Source: JAKFFN01 sp964444305
Lineage (GTDB): Bacteria; Sumerlaeota; Sumerlaeia; Sumerlaeales; Sumerlaeaceae
Direction of reading: 5' to 3'
DNA: 64,000 nt
Assembly: GCA_964444305.1 (NCBI GenBank)
Contig: CAYUGQ010000001.1
Location: 1-64,000 of the forward strand
Numbering within the stretch: position 1 is the stretch's first letter; the number at the start of each line of letters is the position of its first letter. Positions 8,325 to 17,207 of this stretch are shown here, piece by piece. A program made the translations under genes and the position numbers. Below the pieces are notes generated by a model. The model searched no databases. It worked only from the letters and a program-made list of their open reading frames with translations, and was not told the DNA's origin.

Positions 8325-11141
8325 ATGACGACTGACTTGGCCTTGGCATCAAACTCAGAATACCTGGAGAACAGCTACCAGGCCTGGAAAAAAGATCCGG
8401 GAAGCGTGCCCGCTGATCTGGCCAGTTTTTTTGAAGGCTTTGAGTTTGCGCAAAGCAGCAGCTGTGGAATTTCCGGTAAAAAGCAAGCTGCGGTTGACGC
8501 CCTTGTTTATCATTACCGCGATATCGGACATCGCTACGCCCAGATCAACCCTCTTGGCGATAACCCTGCCGAGACGCCTGAGCTGGAGCTGGAGGCATTC
8601 GGTCTTTCTGAAGACGACCTGGATACTATCTTTGACGCTGATGATATTCCAGGGCTATCCAGTGCCCCGTTGCGCGATATTATTGCCCACCTGAAGGCTA
8701 CCTATTGCGGTTATATCGGTGTGGAATATATGCATATTCAGAACACCGCCGAGCGCCGGTGGCTTCAGGAACGCATGGAGGGCACCCGCAATCAGCCCAG
8801 TTATAACCCCGACATGCACATGCGAATTTTGTGGAAGCTGCGTAAAGCCGAAATGTTCGAGCAGTATCTGCACACCACCTACCGGGGGCAGAAGCGCTTT
8901 TCTCTGGAGGGGGCGGAGACTCTGATTCCGGCTTTGGATCGCATGCTGGAGGTTTCGGTTGAGCATGGCGTGAAGGAAGTTATTGTCGGCATGGCCCATC
9001 GGGGTCGCTTGAACGTGTTGGCTAACATCCTTGAGAAAAGCTATGACGACATCTTCTCGGAGTTTGAAGACAACTTCCAAATCGACACCATCCACGGCGA
9101 CGGAGACGTTAAGTATCACAAAGGTTTCTCCAATGATCTGACCATTAATGGGCAGGACATCCACGTCTCCCTGACTCCGAACCCCAGCCATCTGGAAATG
9201 GTGGGCCCTGTGGTGAACGGCAAAGTCCGATCAAAACAAGCCATGCGGCAGGATCGCGAACGTCGCCAGGTGTTGCCTTTTATCATTCATGGTGATGCTG
9301 CATTTGCAGGGCAAGGCATTGTGGCTGAGACGTTTAATCTGTCGCAACTTCGTGGCTATCGCACAGGCGGCACGGTTCACTTTGTCATTAATAACCAGGT
9401 TGGGTTTACCACCACAGCCATTGATTACCTGAGCGGTCTTTATTGCACCGACGTGGCGAAAATGATGGCTGTCCCGATCTTCCATGTAAACGGCGACCAG
9501 CCGGAGCATGTCTTGCATTGTATGGATATCGCCATGGAATACCGCCAGACGTTTGGCAAAGACGTGGTTATCGACATGTGGTGTTATCGCCGCCACGGCC
9601 ACAACGAAGGTGACGAACCGTCCTTTACCCAGCCATTGCTGTATCATCGCATTCGCAAGCATCCGAGCGTTGATGATCTTTATGCGGAGGCGCTGGTCCG
9701 CCGGGGCGAGGATCTTTCGGCAGAAACCGCGGCCATGGCGGATGAATTCGAGAAACGCCTGGATGCTGCAAAGATTAAAGCAGCGGAGGCTCAGCGCGGT
9801 TATCAGGATGACGCGCTACGCGGCGGCAGATGGCGTGAGCTTCAGAGCGAATACAGTTTTGATCCTGTCTCAACGGCCGCCTCGCTAGGCGATTTACGCA
9901 GGGTGGGCGAAGTCCTTACCACCATCCCAGATGGGATGAAGATACACCGGGTGCCTCGTGAGCAGATGGAGCGTATCCGCCAGGCGACGCTTGGTAATGG
10001 GGCCCTTCGCTGGGCCGAGGCTGAACTGTTGGCTTTTGGCACGTTGCTGTTGGAAGATGCCGGTGTGCGCTTGAGCGGAGAAGACAGTGGCCGCGGCACT
10101 TTCAGTCAGCGTCATGCAGCTCTTTACGACCAGGTGACGGGCGAAAAATATGTGCCGCTTACGGCGCTGGACCATGATACCGTTGAATTTAAGGTTTATG
10201 ACTCAAGTCTCGCCGAACTTAGTGTGCTGGCATTTGAGTATGGATACTCCCTTGGTGATCCCAGCAAACTAATTATGTGGGAAGCTCAATTTGGCGATTT
10301 TGCCAATGGCGCCCAAGTGATTATCGATCAGTTTATTGCAGCCGGTCACAGTAAATGGAACCGTATGAGCGGACTCGTTCTTCTGTTGCCTCATGGTTAC
10401 GAGGGACAAGGACCGGAGCATTCAAACGCTTGGCTGAGCCGTTATTTGACGCTTTGCGCTGAGCAAAATATGGAAGTGGTTAATGCGACCACGCCCGCCC
10501 AGTATTTCCATGTCCTGCGGCGTCAAGTGAAGCGGAATTTCCGGCGGCCACTGATCATCATGACTCCGAAAAGTTTGTTGCGGCGGCCAGGGGTAACCAG
10601 TACCGTGGAAGAGTTGGCCACTGGACAGTTTGAAGAAATTATTGACGATCCGCGCCCGTTGCCCAGAGTCCGGCGAGTGTTGGTGTGCAGTGGAAAAGTC
10701 TATTATGATTTGATGCAGCAGGCGACAGAGGGTGCCATTGGCGACGATGTTGCTGTTGTAAGAATCGAACAGCTTTATCCGTTCCATCCCGATAAGTGGA
10801 ACGAACTGGTAGAAAAATACGAAAACGTAAAGGAATGGGCTTGGGTTAGCGAAGAACCCGTCAACTATGGTGCCTGGGGATTTGTGTTGCAACATCTCGA
10901 GTCCCTGCTGCCAACAGCCACTCTGTGGTATGTGGGGCGTGCTCGCTCTGCTTCTCCAGCGGTCGGCAGCAAACGCGCTCATGATAAACAGCAAGCTGCA
11001 ATTGTACGCTTTGCACTACAAGAGGAGCCACTCAGTGCGGAACTTGTTGACGGCGTTACCGTGTTTACCCTCGGTGATAAACTATGGCACATGAAATCAA
11101 AATCCCATCGGTCGGCGAGTCCGTCAGCGAAGGCACATTAG
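8325..11141 (+). CDS. sucA: 2-oxoglutarate dehydrogenase E1 component
   Basis: 938 residues, against 933 in E. coli, collinear with the thiamine-diphosphate E1 of the 2-oxoglutarate dehydrogenase complex, which decarboxylates 2-oxoglutarate and succinylates the E2 lipoyl group in the TCA cycle. Landmarks: N-terminal 'NSEYLENSYQAWKKDPGSVP', 'FSLEGAETLIPALDRM', 'GMAHRGRLNVLANI', 'LTPNPSHLE', the ThDP/Mg motif 'HGDAAFAGQGIV' with 'INNQVGFTT', and 'WEAQFGDFANGAQVIIDQFI'. The family's conserved core ends near 'SPAVGSKRAHDKQQAAIV'. About 40 further residues follow, the last 18 or so of which are encoded inside the start of sucB. The ribosome-binding site is weak. The E3 subunit (lpd) is not in the window. 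Confidence 0.97.
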   Translation: MTTDLALASNSEYLENSYQAWKKDPGSVPADLASFFEGFEFAQSSSCGISGKKQAAVDALVYHYRDIGHRYAQINPLGDNPAETPELELEAFGLSEDDLDTIFDADDIPGLSSAPLRDIIAHLKATYCGYIGVEYMHIQNTAERRWLQERMEGTRNQPSYNPDMHMRILWKLRKAEMFEQYLHTTYRGQKRFSLEGAETLIPALDRMLEVSVEHGVKEVIVGMAHRGRLNVLANILEKSYDDIFSEFEDNFQIDTIHGDGDVKYHKGFSNDLTINGQDIHVSLTPNPSHLEMVGPVVNGKVRSKQAMRQDRERRQVLPFIIHGDAAFAGQGIVAETFNLSQLRGYRTGGTVHFVINNQVGFTTTAIDYLSGLYCTDVAKMMAVPIFHVNGDQPEHVLHCMDIAMEYRQTFGKDVVIDMWCYRRHGHNEGDEPSFTQPLLYHRIRKHPSVDDLYAEALVRRGEDLSAETAAMADEFEKRLDAAKIKAAEAQRGYQDDALRGGRWRELQSEYSFDPVSTAASLGDLRRVGEVLTTIPDGMKIHRVPREQMERIRQATLGNGALRWAEAELLAFGTLLLEDAGVRLSGEDSGRGTFSQRHAALYDQVTGEKYVPLTALDHDTVEFKVYDSSLAELSVLAFEYGYSLGDPSKLIMWEAQFGDFANGAQVIIDQFIAAGHSKWNRMSGLVLLLPHGYEGQGPEHSNAWLSRYLTLCAEQNMEVVNATTPAQYFHVLRRQVKRNFRRPLIIMTPKSLLRRPGVTSTVEELATGQFEEIIDDPRPLPRVRRVLVCSGKVYYDLMQQATEGAIGDDVAVVRIEQLYPFHPDKWNELVEKYENVKEWAWVSEEPVNYGAWGFVLQHLESLLPTATLWYVGRARSASPAVGSKRAHDKQQAAIVRFALQEEPLSAELVDGVTVFTLGDKLWHMKSKSHRSASPSAKAH

Positions 11142-12607
11142 CCCAGTGGCTTAAAGGCGACGGCGACAGCGTCACCAAAGGTGAAAACATCGTTGTTATT
11201 GATACTGAGAAAGCCAGCCAGGATCTGCCGGCAGATGTCTCCGGCGTTCTGCGTATCACCGTGCAAGAAGGCACAGACGTCCAGATAGGACAGGTAATCG
11301 GTTACATTGAAGAAGGAGCTGCCGATCAGCCCGCAGCCGAAAGCAAACCCGCTTCTGCCCCTATCGACAATAAGGCCGCGGCATCGACCAATGGTACAGC
11401 CTCGGACGATACTCCATCTCCAACGGGTGAAGTATTTGATATTGTTGTTCCTGCCGCCGGTGAATCTGTCAGTGAAGGGACCATCGCTGAATGGGCCAAG
11501 GCTGACGGCGACTACGTCGTGCGTGGCCAGGATATCGTCGTTATTGATACCGAAAAGGCGTCTGCGGATCTGCAGGCCGAACATACGGGAATCCTGCGCA
11601 TCTTGTCGAAAGCCGGGGAAGATGTAACTATTGGTCAGGTCATTGGACGGATTGAGGCGGTGGACAAAGAACCCGCAGCGGAACAGGAAAAACCTCTCCA
11701 TGTGGCAGCTCCCACGCCTAAGCCGGGAACGCTTCAGCCGCCCGACCAGGTTCCTGCCGCCGAGGCCCGCGCTGCCGCTCAAGAACATCGTCCTCCTGTA
11801 AGTCCCACATCGGGCCAGAGCGTCGCATCAGCTCCCGCTGCTGATAAGGCAAAATCCCAGGCGGTTGAACCTCCGGCCACTGCGTTTGCTTCAACCAGCG
11901 ATGGCGAGCAGGCCACAACGCGCGAACCTATGACGCGTATGCGTCGCACCATCGCGTCACACCTCCTGAAGGCAAAGCAGGAAACGGCCATGCTGACCAC
12001 CTTTAATGAGGTGGATATGTCGGCTATCATGAAAATCCGCAAGAAGTATGGCGAAGCGTTTATCAAACGCCACGGTGTCAAACTTGGATTTATGAGCTTT
12101 TTCATCCAGGCCTGTACCGACGCCCTCATGCGCTTTCCGCTGGTCAATGCCTCCATTGATGGAAACGACATTATTTATCATCATTACGTCAATATGGCTG
12201 TTGCGGTCAGCACTGAACGGGGCCTGGCTGTGCCCGTCATTCGGAATGCTCACACCCTTAGCCACTCAGAAATCGAAGCCGCGCTAATCTCTATGGCACA
12301 GAAGGCCAAAACCGGCCGTATACCCCTGGAAGATTTGAAGGGTGGAACTTTCACCATCACCAATGGCGGCGTTTTTGGCAGCATGATGTCTACGCCTCTT
12401 ATCAATCCACCGCAGGTGGCGATTCTGGGAATGCATTCCATTGATCAGCGTGCCGTCGTCATTGATGGTAAGGTTGAGGTCCGACCGATGATGTACTTGG
12501 CTCTCAGCTATGATCACCGTCTGATCGATGGTAAAGAAGCTGTGCTCTTCTTGAATCATGTGAAGGATCGCATTGCTTCGCCCGAGCAATTGCTGATCGG
12601 TTTATAA
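11084..12607 (+). CDS. sucB: 2-oxoglutarate dehydrogenase E2 (dihydrolipoyl succinyltransferase), two lipoyl domains
   Basis: 507 residues, about 100 longer than E. coli SucB (405). Two lipoyl domains are present: residues 1-76 with lipoyl-lysine K43 and 117-193 with K158, both in 'DTEKAS'. A Pro/Ala-rich linker (about 195-285) runs to the catalytic domain ('TREPMTRMRRTIASHLLKAK' onward), ending with the acyltransferase motif 'DHRLIDG' (H478, D482). The peripheral subunit-binding domain expected between lipoyl and catalytic domains is not recognisable: the linker lacks the usual G-T-G-x-x-G-R core. The ATG overlaps the end of sucA by 58 bases in another frame, so the two are one operon. The pairing with SucA supports succinyl over acetyl or branched-chain specificity. 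Confidence 0.95.
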   Translation: MAHEIKIPSVGESVSEGTLAQWLKGDGDSVTKGENIVVIDTEKASQDLPADVSGVLRITVQEGTDVQIGQVIGYIEEGAADQPAAESKPASAPIDNKAAASTNGTASDDTPSPTGEVFDIVVPAAGESVSEGTIAEWAKADGDYVVRGQDIVVIDTEKASADLQAEHTGILRILSKAGEDVTIGQVIGRIEAVDKEPAAEQEKPLHVAAPTPKPGTLQPPDQVPAAEARAAAQEHRPPVSPTSGQSVASAPAADKAKSQAVEPPATAFASTSDGEQATTREPMTRMRRTIASHLLKAKQETAMLTTFNEVDMSAIMKIRKKYGEAFIKRHGVKLGFMSFFIQACTDALMRFPLVNASIDGNDIIYHHYVNMAVAVSTERGLAVPVIRNAHTLSHSEIEAALISMAQKAKTGRIPLEDLKGGTFTITNGGVFGSMMSTPLINPPQVAILGMHSIDQRAVVIDGKVEVRPMMYLALSYDHRLIDGKEAVLFLNHVKDRIASPEQLLIGL

Positions 12608-12617
12608 ACATGGCAGG

Positions 12618-12646
12618 CCGCGGGTCTGTTTAGCGCCCGCGGTTTT
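12618..12646 (+). terminator. Intrinsic terminator of the sucAB operon
   Basis: Perfect seven-base GC arms (12618-12624 and 12636-12642) with an 11-base loop, then TTTT, starting 11 bases after the sucB stop. The right half lies inside the 3' end of the converging glycosyltransferase gene. The T run is short. Confidence 0.65.
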
Positions 12647-13331
12647 GCCACACATATTGCAGGCTTCGCACAGCGATTCGCCAGTTAAAAGTGCTCTCGC
12701 CGGCGCGACGCTCTTCAAATAAAATCGGTCTCTCCGTCATTCGCAGCCCTTTCTGGCGCGCAGCGATCAGTACTTCCTGCACAATCTCCGGACCCTGTGC
12801 GTTCAAATGTTCCCAGGGGATTTGTTCCAGCGCCTTGCGGTTAAATGTTCTGAAGCCCGTAGTGCAGTCCTTCACCGGCAGGCGCAGCATCATGCGGATA
12901 TATAGATTGGCCCCCAGAGTGATCATTCGTCTAATACCGTGGCGTCCGGTCTCACCCCCTCCCGCTACCAATCGGCTTCCGATTACCACGTCAGCTTGAT
13001 CATTCAGCAATGGTTCCATTAGCGCCGGGATAAACTTGGGATGATGGCTGTAATCGGCATCCATTTCCACAGCAATGTCATAGTCGTTATCCCGCGCAAA
13101 TAAAAACGCCGCAATGCCCGCCGTGCCCCGGCCACGCTCGGTAGTGCGGTGAATCAGATGAATTCGACTGTTATGCACCGCTAACTCCTGCACCACTCGC
13201 CAGGTCCCGTCCGGCGAGTTGTCGTCCACCACGAGAACCTGCATTCGCTCATCCAGCGCCAGCAGTTCTTCAATTAGAGGCAGGATATTTTCCGCTTCAT
13301 TGTATGTCGGCAGGGTAGCCAGGACTTTCAT
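12630..13331 (-). CDS. Polyprenol-phosphate mannosyltransferase-like GT2 (DPM1-like)
   Basis: 233 residues of a soluble GT-A enzyme of the dolichol-phosphate mannose synthase type, moving a hexose from a nucleotide sugar to polyprenyl phosphate. Motifs: N-terminal 'LPTYNEAENI', 'VLVVDDNSPDGTW' (nucleotide-binding), the metal-binding DAD at 91-93 ('VEMDADYSHHP'), 'VIGSRLVAGG', 'LPVKDCTTGFR' and 'FEERRAGESTF'. The length fits the single-domain DPM1 form without the C-terminal membrane GtrA-like domain, so membrane contact is through the acceptor. It converges on sucB, and its last codons overlap the sucB terminator. The sugar could be mannose or glucose; the sequence alone does not decide. Confidence 0.92.
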   Translation of the reverse strand: MKVLATLPTYNEAENILPLIEELLALDERMQVLVVDDNSPDGTWRVVQELAVHNSRIHLIHRTTERGRGTAGIAAFLFARDNDYDIAVEMDADYSHHPKFIPALMEPLLNDQADVVIGSRLVAGGGETGRHGIRRMITLGANLYIRMMLRLPVKDCTTGFRTFNRKALEQIPWEHLNAQGPEIVQEVLIAARQKGLRMTERPILFEERRAGESTFNWRIAVRSLQYVWQNRGR

Positions 13332-13456
13332 TGGACGTTTAACTTCAGCAAAGGCATTGATCTTTCACTTTGAGCTTTGCTGATTAAAATCCGCATGACC
13401 CTAATAAATTCCCATGCCTGAGCAGGCGATCACGTTTCCCTCATACAGGAGTTGAG

Positions 13457-14152
13457 ATGAGCGCACCAAAGCAGGAGCCATCCCCACAAAAGAAAGACAG
13501 CCAGGCCACCTCGCCAAGACAGGGCCGTAAAGAGCCTGTGGAGCGAGACATCATCCCGGTCTGGCTGATTGTAAGTATCTTCGCTGTAGTACTGGCGGTG
13601 ACGGCGTGGCTTCTTCATGATAACTGGACCGTCGATATGGCGCGCTATCGCTCAATTCGCGCGCAACAGACCGGGGATTTTAAAGGTGCTATTAAACACC
13701 TGAACAAATTGATCGATATCGCTAAAGAAGCGGAAGACGAACGTCGCGTTAATAACCCAACATTTCTTTCGGAGCTTGGGTATTCCTATTCGCGTCTGGA
13801 AGATTATGAAAACGCGTTGAAGTATTATCTGCTTGCCCAGCAACACCGCGCAAATATGGGCAATGATGAACAGGGAAATCCCCGTCCGCCCGCTGATTTC
13901 AGTAACCGTCTTGGCCATGTCTATTTCAAGCTGGGGAACCTGGAAGCGGCGGAAGAAGCACTGAATACTGCTATCGAACGCGACAAGCTGGACCCATTGG
14001 CAAACTTCACCCTGGGTGAACTGGCCATGCAGCGCGGCCAGTATATGGAGGCCGCAGATCATTTTAAAGTGGTGGTGTCCAACCCGAACTATGCGGAACA
14101 GGTCAGTGCTTATTACGACGAGATCGAGGAAAAGCTGTTCGCTGGAATTTGA
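13457..14152 (+). CDS. Membrane-anchored TPR protein
   Basis: 231 residues. The N-terminus is Pro/Lys/Gln-rich and cytoplasmic-like. One membrane helix spans about 34-53 ('VWLIVSIFAVVLAVTAWLL'). Then come three to four tetratricopeptide-type helix pairs: 'QQTGDFKGAIKHLNKLIDIA', 'LGYSYSRLEDYENALKYYLLAQ', 'LGHVYFKLGNLEAAEEALNTAI', 'LGELAMQRGQYMEAADHFKVVV'. This is a scaffold-type architecture, with repeats on the periplasmic side if the N-terminus is cytoplasmic. An AGGAG-like site precedes the ATG. It sits 122 bases before the peptide-importer operon, too far to claim co-transcription. No specific function is assigned. Confidence 0.85.
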   Translation: MSAPKQEPSPQKKDSQATSPRQGRKEPVERDIIPVWLIVSIFAVVLAVTAWLLHDNWTVDMARYRSIRAQQTGDFKGAIKHLNKLIDIAKEAEDERRVNNPTFLSELGYSYSRLEDYENALKYYLLAQQHRANMGNDEQGNPRPPADFSNRLGHVYFKLGNLEAAEEALNTAIERDKLDPLANFTLGELAMQRGQYMEAADHFKVVVSNPNYAEQVSAYYDEIEEKLFAGI

Positions 14153-14274
14153 TCTTCGGCATCCTTCGTAACAGCTGGATGAAAATACACAAGTTTAATT
14201 AATCGAAAAATAATTCCTCTTACACTGCGGGTTTTGGTTGATCATCGGCCTCGATAGCGCAAACTTTTATCTCC

Positions 14275-16215
14275 ATGAAAGCAAGAATCCGCACACTGGG
14301 CAGGCTGGTGTTTGTTTTTGGAGTGGGGATCGGACTCCTTGCCTCACAAGGCCTGGCTGAGCCGATTCCGGAAACGACTCAGACTCTGCCGCGCAGTTTT
14401 AATGAAGCCCCCATGCTGGCAGAACTTGTGGCAGAGGGCAAACTTCCTCCTGTGGAAGAGCGTCTACCGGAAAACCCCGCTATCGTTACACCGGTGGAAC
14501 AGATTGGCAAGTATGGCGGCACCTTGCGACGCCAGGCCTCTAACGTAAACGACATACAGTTTAATTACCGCATGGGTTATGAGCCGCTGGTTCGCTGGGG
14601 GCGTGATGGCACCACTATCGAGCCGGGCATCGCCGAGCGATGGGAAATGCTTGATGGGGGCCGCACCTTTATCTTTCATTTGCGAAAGGGCATGAAATGG
14701 TCTGACGGTCACCCGCTGACTTCTGCCGACTTTAAGTTTACTTTTGATTATGTGTTGGACTATCCAGGTTTCTCCCACTTTTTCCTCCAGTGGCTGCGCA
14801 TGGATAACGAGTTGCCCGAATGTGAAACGCCAGACCCGTATACGGTGATCTATCGCTTTAAAACTCCTTACGGCAGCTTCCTGCGCGGTCTGGCTGCCTC
14901 TGGCCTTCAGCATGGGTTTTTCGGGCCAAAGCATTACCTCGAGCAGTTTCATGAGGCCTTGGTGCCGGAAGAAGAAATGCGGCGTATGGTGCGGGAGGCG
15001 GGGTTCGTCACCTGGTCAGATTTTTTCCTCCAGAGACTCGACCTCCATCGCAATCCCGATCTCCCCACGGCGGCGGCCTGGAAAATTGAGATCCCGCCAC
15101 CGGCCACCCGATGTACTGCTGTCCGCAACCCATATTACTATAAAGTGGATCCCGAGGGAAATCAGCTTCCATATATCGATCGCATGACCATCGACATGAC
15201 CTATGACCGCACGGTTCTGAACCTCAAAGTGGCGTCAGGAGAAGTCGATTTCCAGATGCGAAATGTTGACGCCAGCAACTTTACCCTGTTCCGTGAGCGC
15301 GGACGTCAACTTGGCTATCGCACTCTTGTTACCCCCAGCACCAACCCGATCTGCATTTATCTTAATCAGCACAGCCGTAACGAGAAACTGCGGCCGTATC
15401 TGAAGGATAGACGATTTCGGAAAGCCTTGTCTCACGCTATTAATCGCGAAGAACTGATCGAGCTGATATTTTCCGGACTGGCAACGACGAGCAGTGCCAT
15501 TTCCATGCCCTCTGATCCTTTCTACGTTCCGGGTGTGGAGTCTGCCAATATCGAGTATGATCCTGAACTGGCGAACCGACTTCTGGATGAAGTTGGTCTT
15601 AAACGGCGCAAATCCGATGGCCTTCGAACGTTCCCAGACGGTACACTGTTCGCCGAAATCATGAATGTCTATCCCAGCGAGGAAGGCTCCAATGCCGATC
15701 TCTGGCAGCTTGTCGTCGATTATTGGCGCGAGGTGGGGCTGAAGTTTACACCCAAGTTAGACGACCAGACCTTGGGTTTCCTGCAGGCCACTAACGGTAA
15801 CAGCGATTTCTTCTGCTATGCCAACGCAACGCTCCACTGGGACGTGGACGGGGTGTGGAAGGTTCCTATTTCAAACATGAGTTACCTCGCTCCTCTTTAC
15901 GGGACTTATTTCCAAACCGATGGGAAGCGCGGCGAAAAACCATCTGAAGACATGCAGCGACTGCTGGACTTATTTTATAATCTGCGAAGCACACCAGACC
16001 CCGAGGTTCGCGTCCATTATGGACAGCAAATCATTCGTCAGTGGGCGGAGGAATGCTATGTGGTGGGCCTGTGTCAGCCGCCCGTTCTTACGATTGCTTC
16101 TAACCGCCTGCGTAACGTGCCCGAGGTGATCAACTACGATTATCGCTTGAAATCACCCGGCTATATTAACGTCGAGCAGTTCTATCTCGATGACGAGACA
16201 GGGGATGCAAAGTGA
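14275..16215 (+). CDS. Peptide ABC importer, family 5 substrate-binding protein
   Basis: 646 residues, first gene of a five-gene importer. A signal peptide covers about 1-28 ('LVFVFGVGIGLLASQGLA'). The mature protein has family-5 (DppA/OppA-type) signatures: 'GGTLRRQASNVNDIQFNYRMGYEPLVRW', 'TIEPGIAERWEMLDGGRTFIFHLRKGMKWSDGHPLTSADFKFTFDYVL' and 'DRRFRKALSHAINREELIELI'. No lipobox cysteine is seen, so it should be free in the periplasm, released by signal peptidase I. Family members bind di- or oligopeptides, nickel chelates, opines or sugar oligomers. The long N-terminal lead ('LPRSFNEAPMLAELVAEGKLPPVEERLPENP') marks a subgroup whose ligand I cannot name. The stop overlaps the permease start by four bases. 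Confidence 0.93.
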   Translation: MKARIRTLGRLVFVFGVGIGLLASQGLAEPIPETTQTLPRSFNEAPMLAELVAEGKLPPVEERLPENPAIVTPVEQIGKYGGTLRRQASNVNDIQFNYRMGYEPLVRWGRDGTTIEPGIAERWEMLDGGRTFIFHLRKGMKWSDGHPLTSADFKFTFDYVLDYPGFSHFFLQWLRMDNELPECETPDPYTVIYRFKTPYGSFLRGLAASGLQHGFFGPKHYLEQFHEALVPEEEMRRMVREAGFVTWSDFFLQRLDLHRNPDLPTAAAWKIEIPPPATRCTAVRNPYYYKVDPEGNQLPYIDRMTIDMTYDRTVLNLKVASGEVDFQMRNVDASNFTLFRERGRQLGYRTLVTPSTNPICIYLNQHSRNEKLRPYLKDRRFRKALSHAINREELIELIFSGLATTSSAISMPSDPFYVPGVESANIEYDPELANRLLDEVGLKRRKSDGLRTFPDGTLFAEIMNVYPSEEGSNADLWQLVVDYWREVGLKFTPKLDDQTLGFLQATNGNSDFFCYANATLHWDVDGVWKVPISNMSYLAPLYGTYFQTDGKRGEKPSEDMQRLLDLFYNLRSTPDPEVRVHYGQQIIRQWAEECYVVGLCQPPVLTIASNRLRNVPEVINYDYRLKSPGYINVEQFYLDDETGDAK

Positions 16216-17207
16216 TCGGTTTTGCTTTGCGCCGGATCGGCGTCATGCTTATCACACTGATCTTCGTGTCCATGGTGACGTTTGTCATCATTCAATTGCC
16301 GCCCGGAGATTACCTCACCACGAAAATGGCAAATATGGCTATGAGCGGCGAACCTACCGGCGCTGATCAGATTGAGCAACTTCGTGCTCAGTACGGCCTC
16401 GACAAGCCCATTTATGTTCAATACGGTAAATGGATTTGGGGGATGTTGCAGGGTGATCTGGGGAACAGTTTTTTGCGGGATACCCCCGTCCGTGATCTAA
16501 TATGGGACCGGCTCGGTTATACTACCCTTATCGCCATGCTGGCCATGCTCGTGGCCTGGATTGTGTCCCTCCCCATAGGCATCTATGCCGCCGTGCGCCA
16601 GTATGGAATCGTCGATTATATCGCCACGTTTTTCGGTCTGGTAGGAATGGCTACCCCACCGTTTTTACTTGCGCTGATTATGTTGTTTTTCGCGAACCGA
16701 TATTGGGGTCAAAACCTTGGTGGTCTCTTTGATGAGCACTATATTAATGCTCCCTGGAGCATCGGTCGCGTGTTCAATCTGCTTAAACACCTATGGCTGC
16801 CGGTCTTGGTCTTGTCCATTGGCGCTATGGGCGGGATGATCCGCACAGTCCGCGCAAACCTCTTGGATCAAATGCAGATGCCTTACGTTGACACTGCCCG
16901 GGCCAAAGGGATGTCTGAGTGGAAACTGATTATAAAATATCCTACTCGCATCGCTATCAACCCTCTTATCAGCACGATTGGCTGGATGCTTCCTCAGCTT
17001 ATCTCTGCAACCGTCATTGTGGATGTTGTTTTAAGTTTGCCCACAACCGGGCCCTTGCTTCTGGAATCTCTCCTGGCCCAGGACATGTACCTCGCCGGGG
17101 CACTGGTAATGATGCTCGCCATCCTCACCATGATAGGCACCTTAATTTCCGATGTGTTGCTTGCCTGGGCGGATCCTCGCATCAGGTTTGAAGGAGGAAG
17201 CCGATGA
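16212..17207 (+). CDS. Peptide ABC importer permease, DppB/OppB type
   Basis: 331 residues with about six membrane segments: 'GFALRRIGVMLITLIFVSMVTFVIIQLPPGDYL' at the N-terminus is typical of DppB/OppB permeases, and the EAA-type coupling loop 'VDTARAKGMSEWKLIIKYPTRIAINPLI' contacts the ATPases. The start is a GTG inside GTGA, overlapping the binding-protein stop by four bases, with AGGGGA just upstream. Its own stop overlaps the next permease in ATGA. This tight coupling implies one operon and fixed stoichiometry with the DppC-type partner. Confidence 0.93.
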   Translation: MIGFALRRIGVMLITLIFVSMVTFVIIQLPPGDYLTTKMANMAMSGEPTGADQIEQLRAQYGLDKPIYVQYGKWIWGMLQGDLGNSFLRDTPVRDLIWDRLGYTTLIAMLAMLVAWIVSLPIGIYAAVRQYGIVDYIATFFGLVGMATPPFLLALIMLFFANRYWGQNLGGLFDEHYINAPWSIGRVFNLLKHLWLPVLVLSIGAMGGMIRTVRANLLDQMQMPYVDTARAKGMSEWKLIIKYPTRIAINPLISTIGWMLPQLISATVIVDVVLSLPTTGPLLLESLLAQDMYLAGALVMMLAILTMIGTLISDVLLAWADPRIRFEGGSR

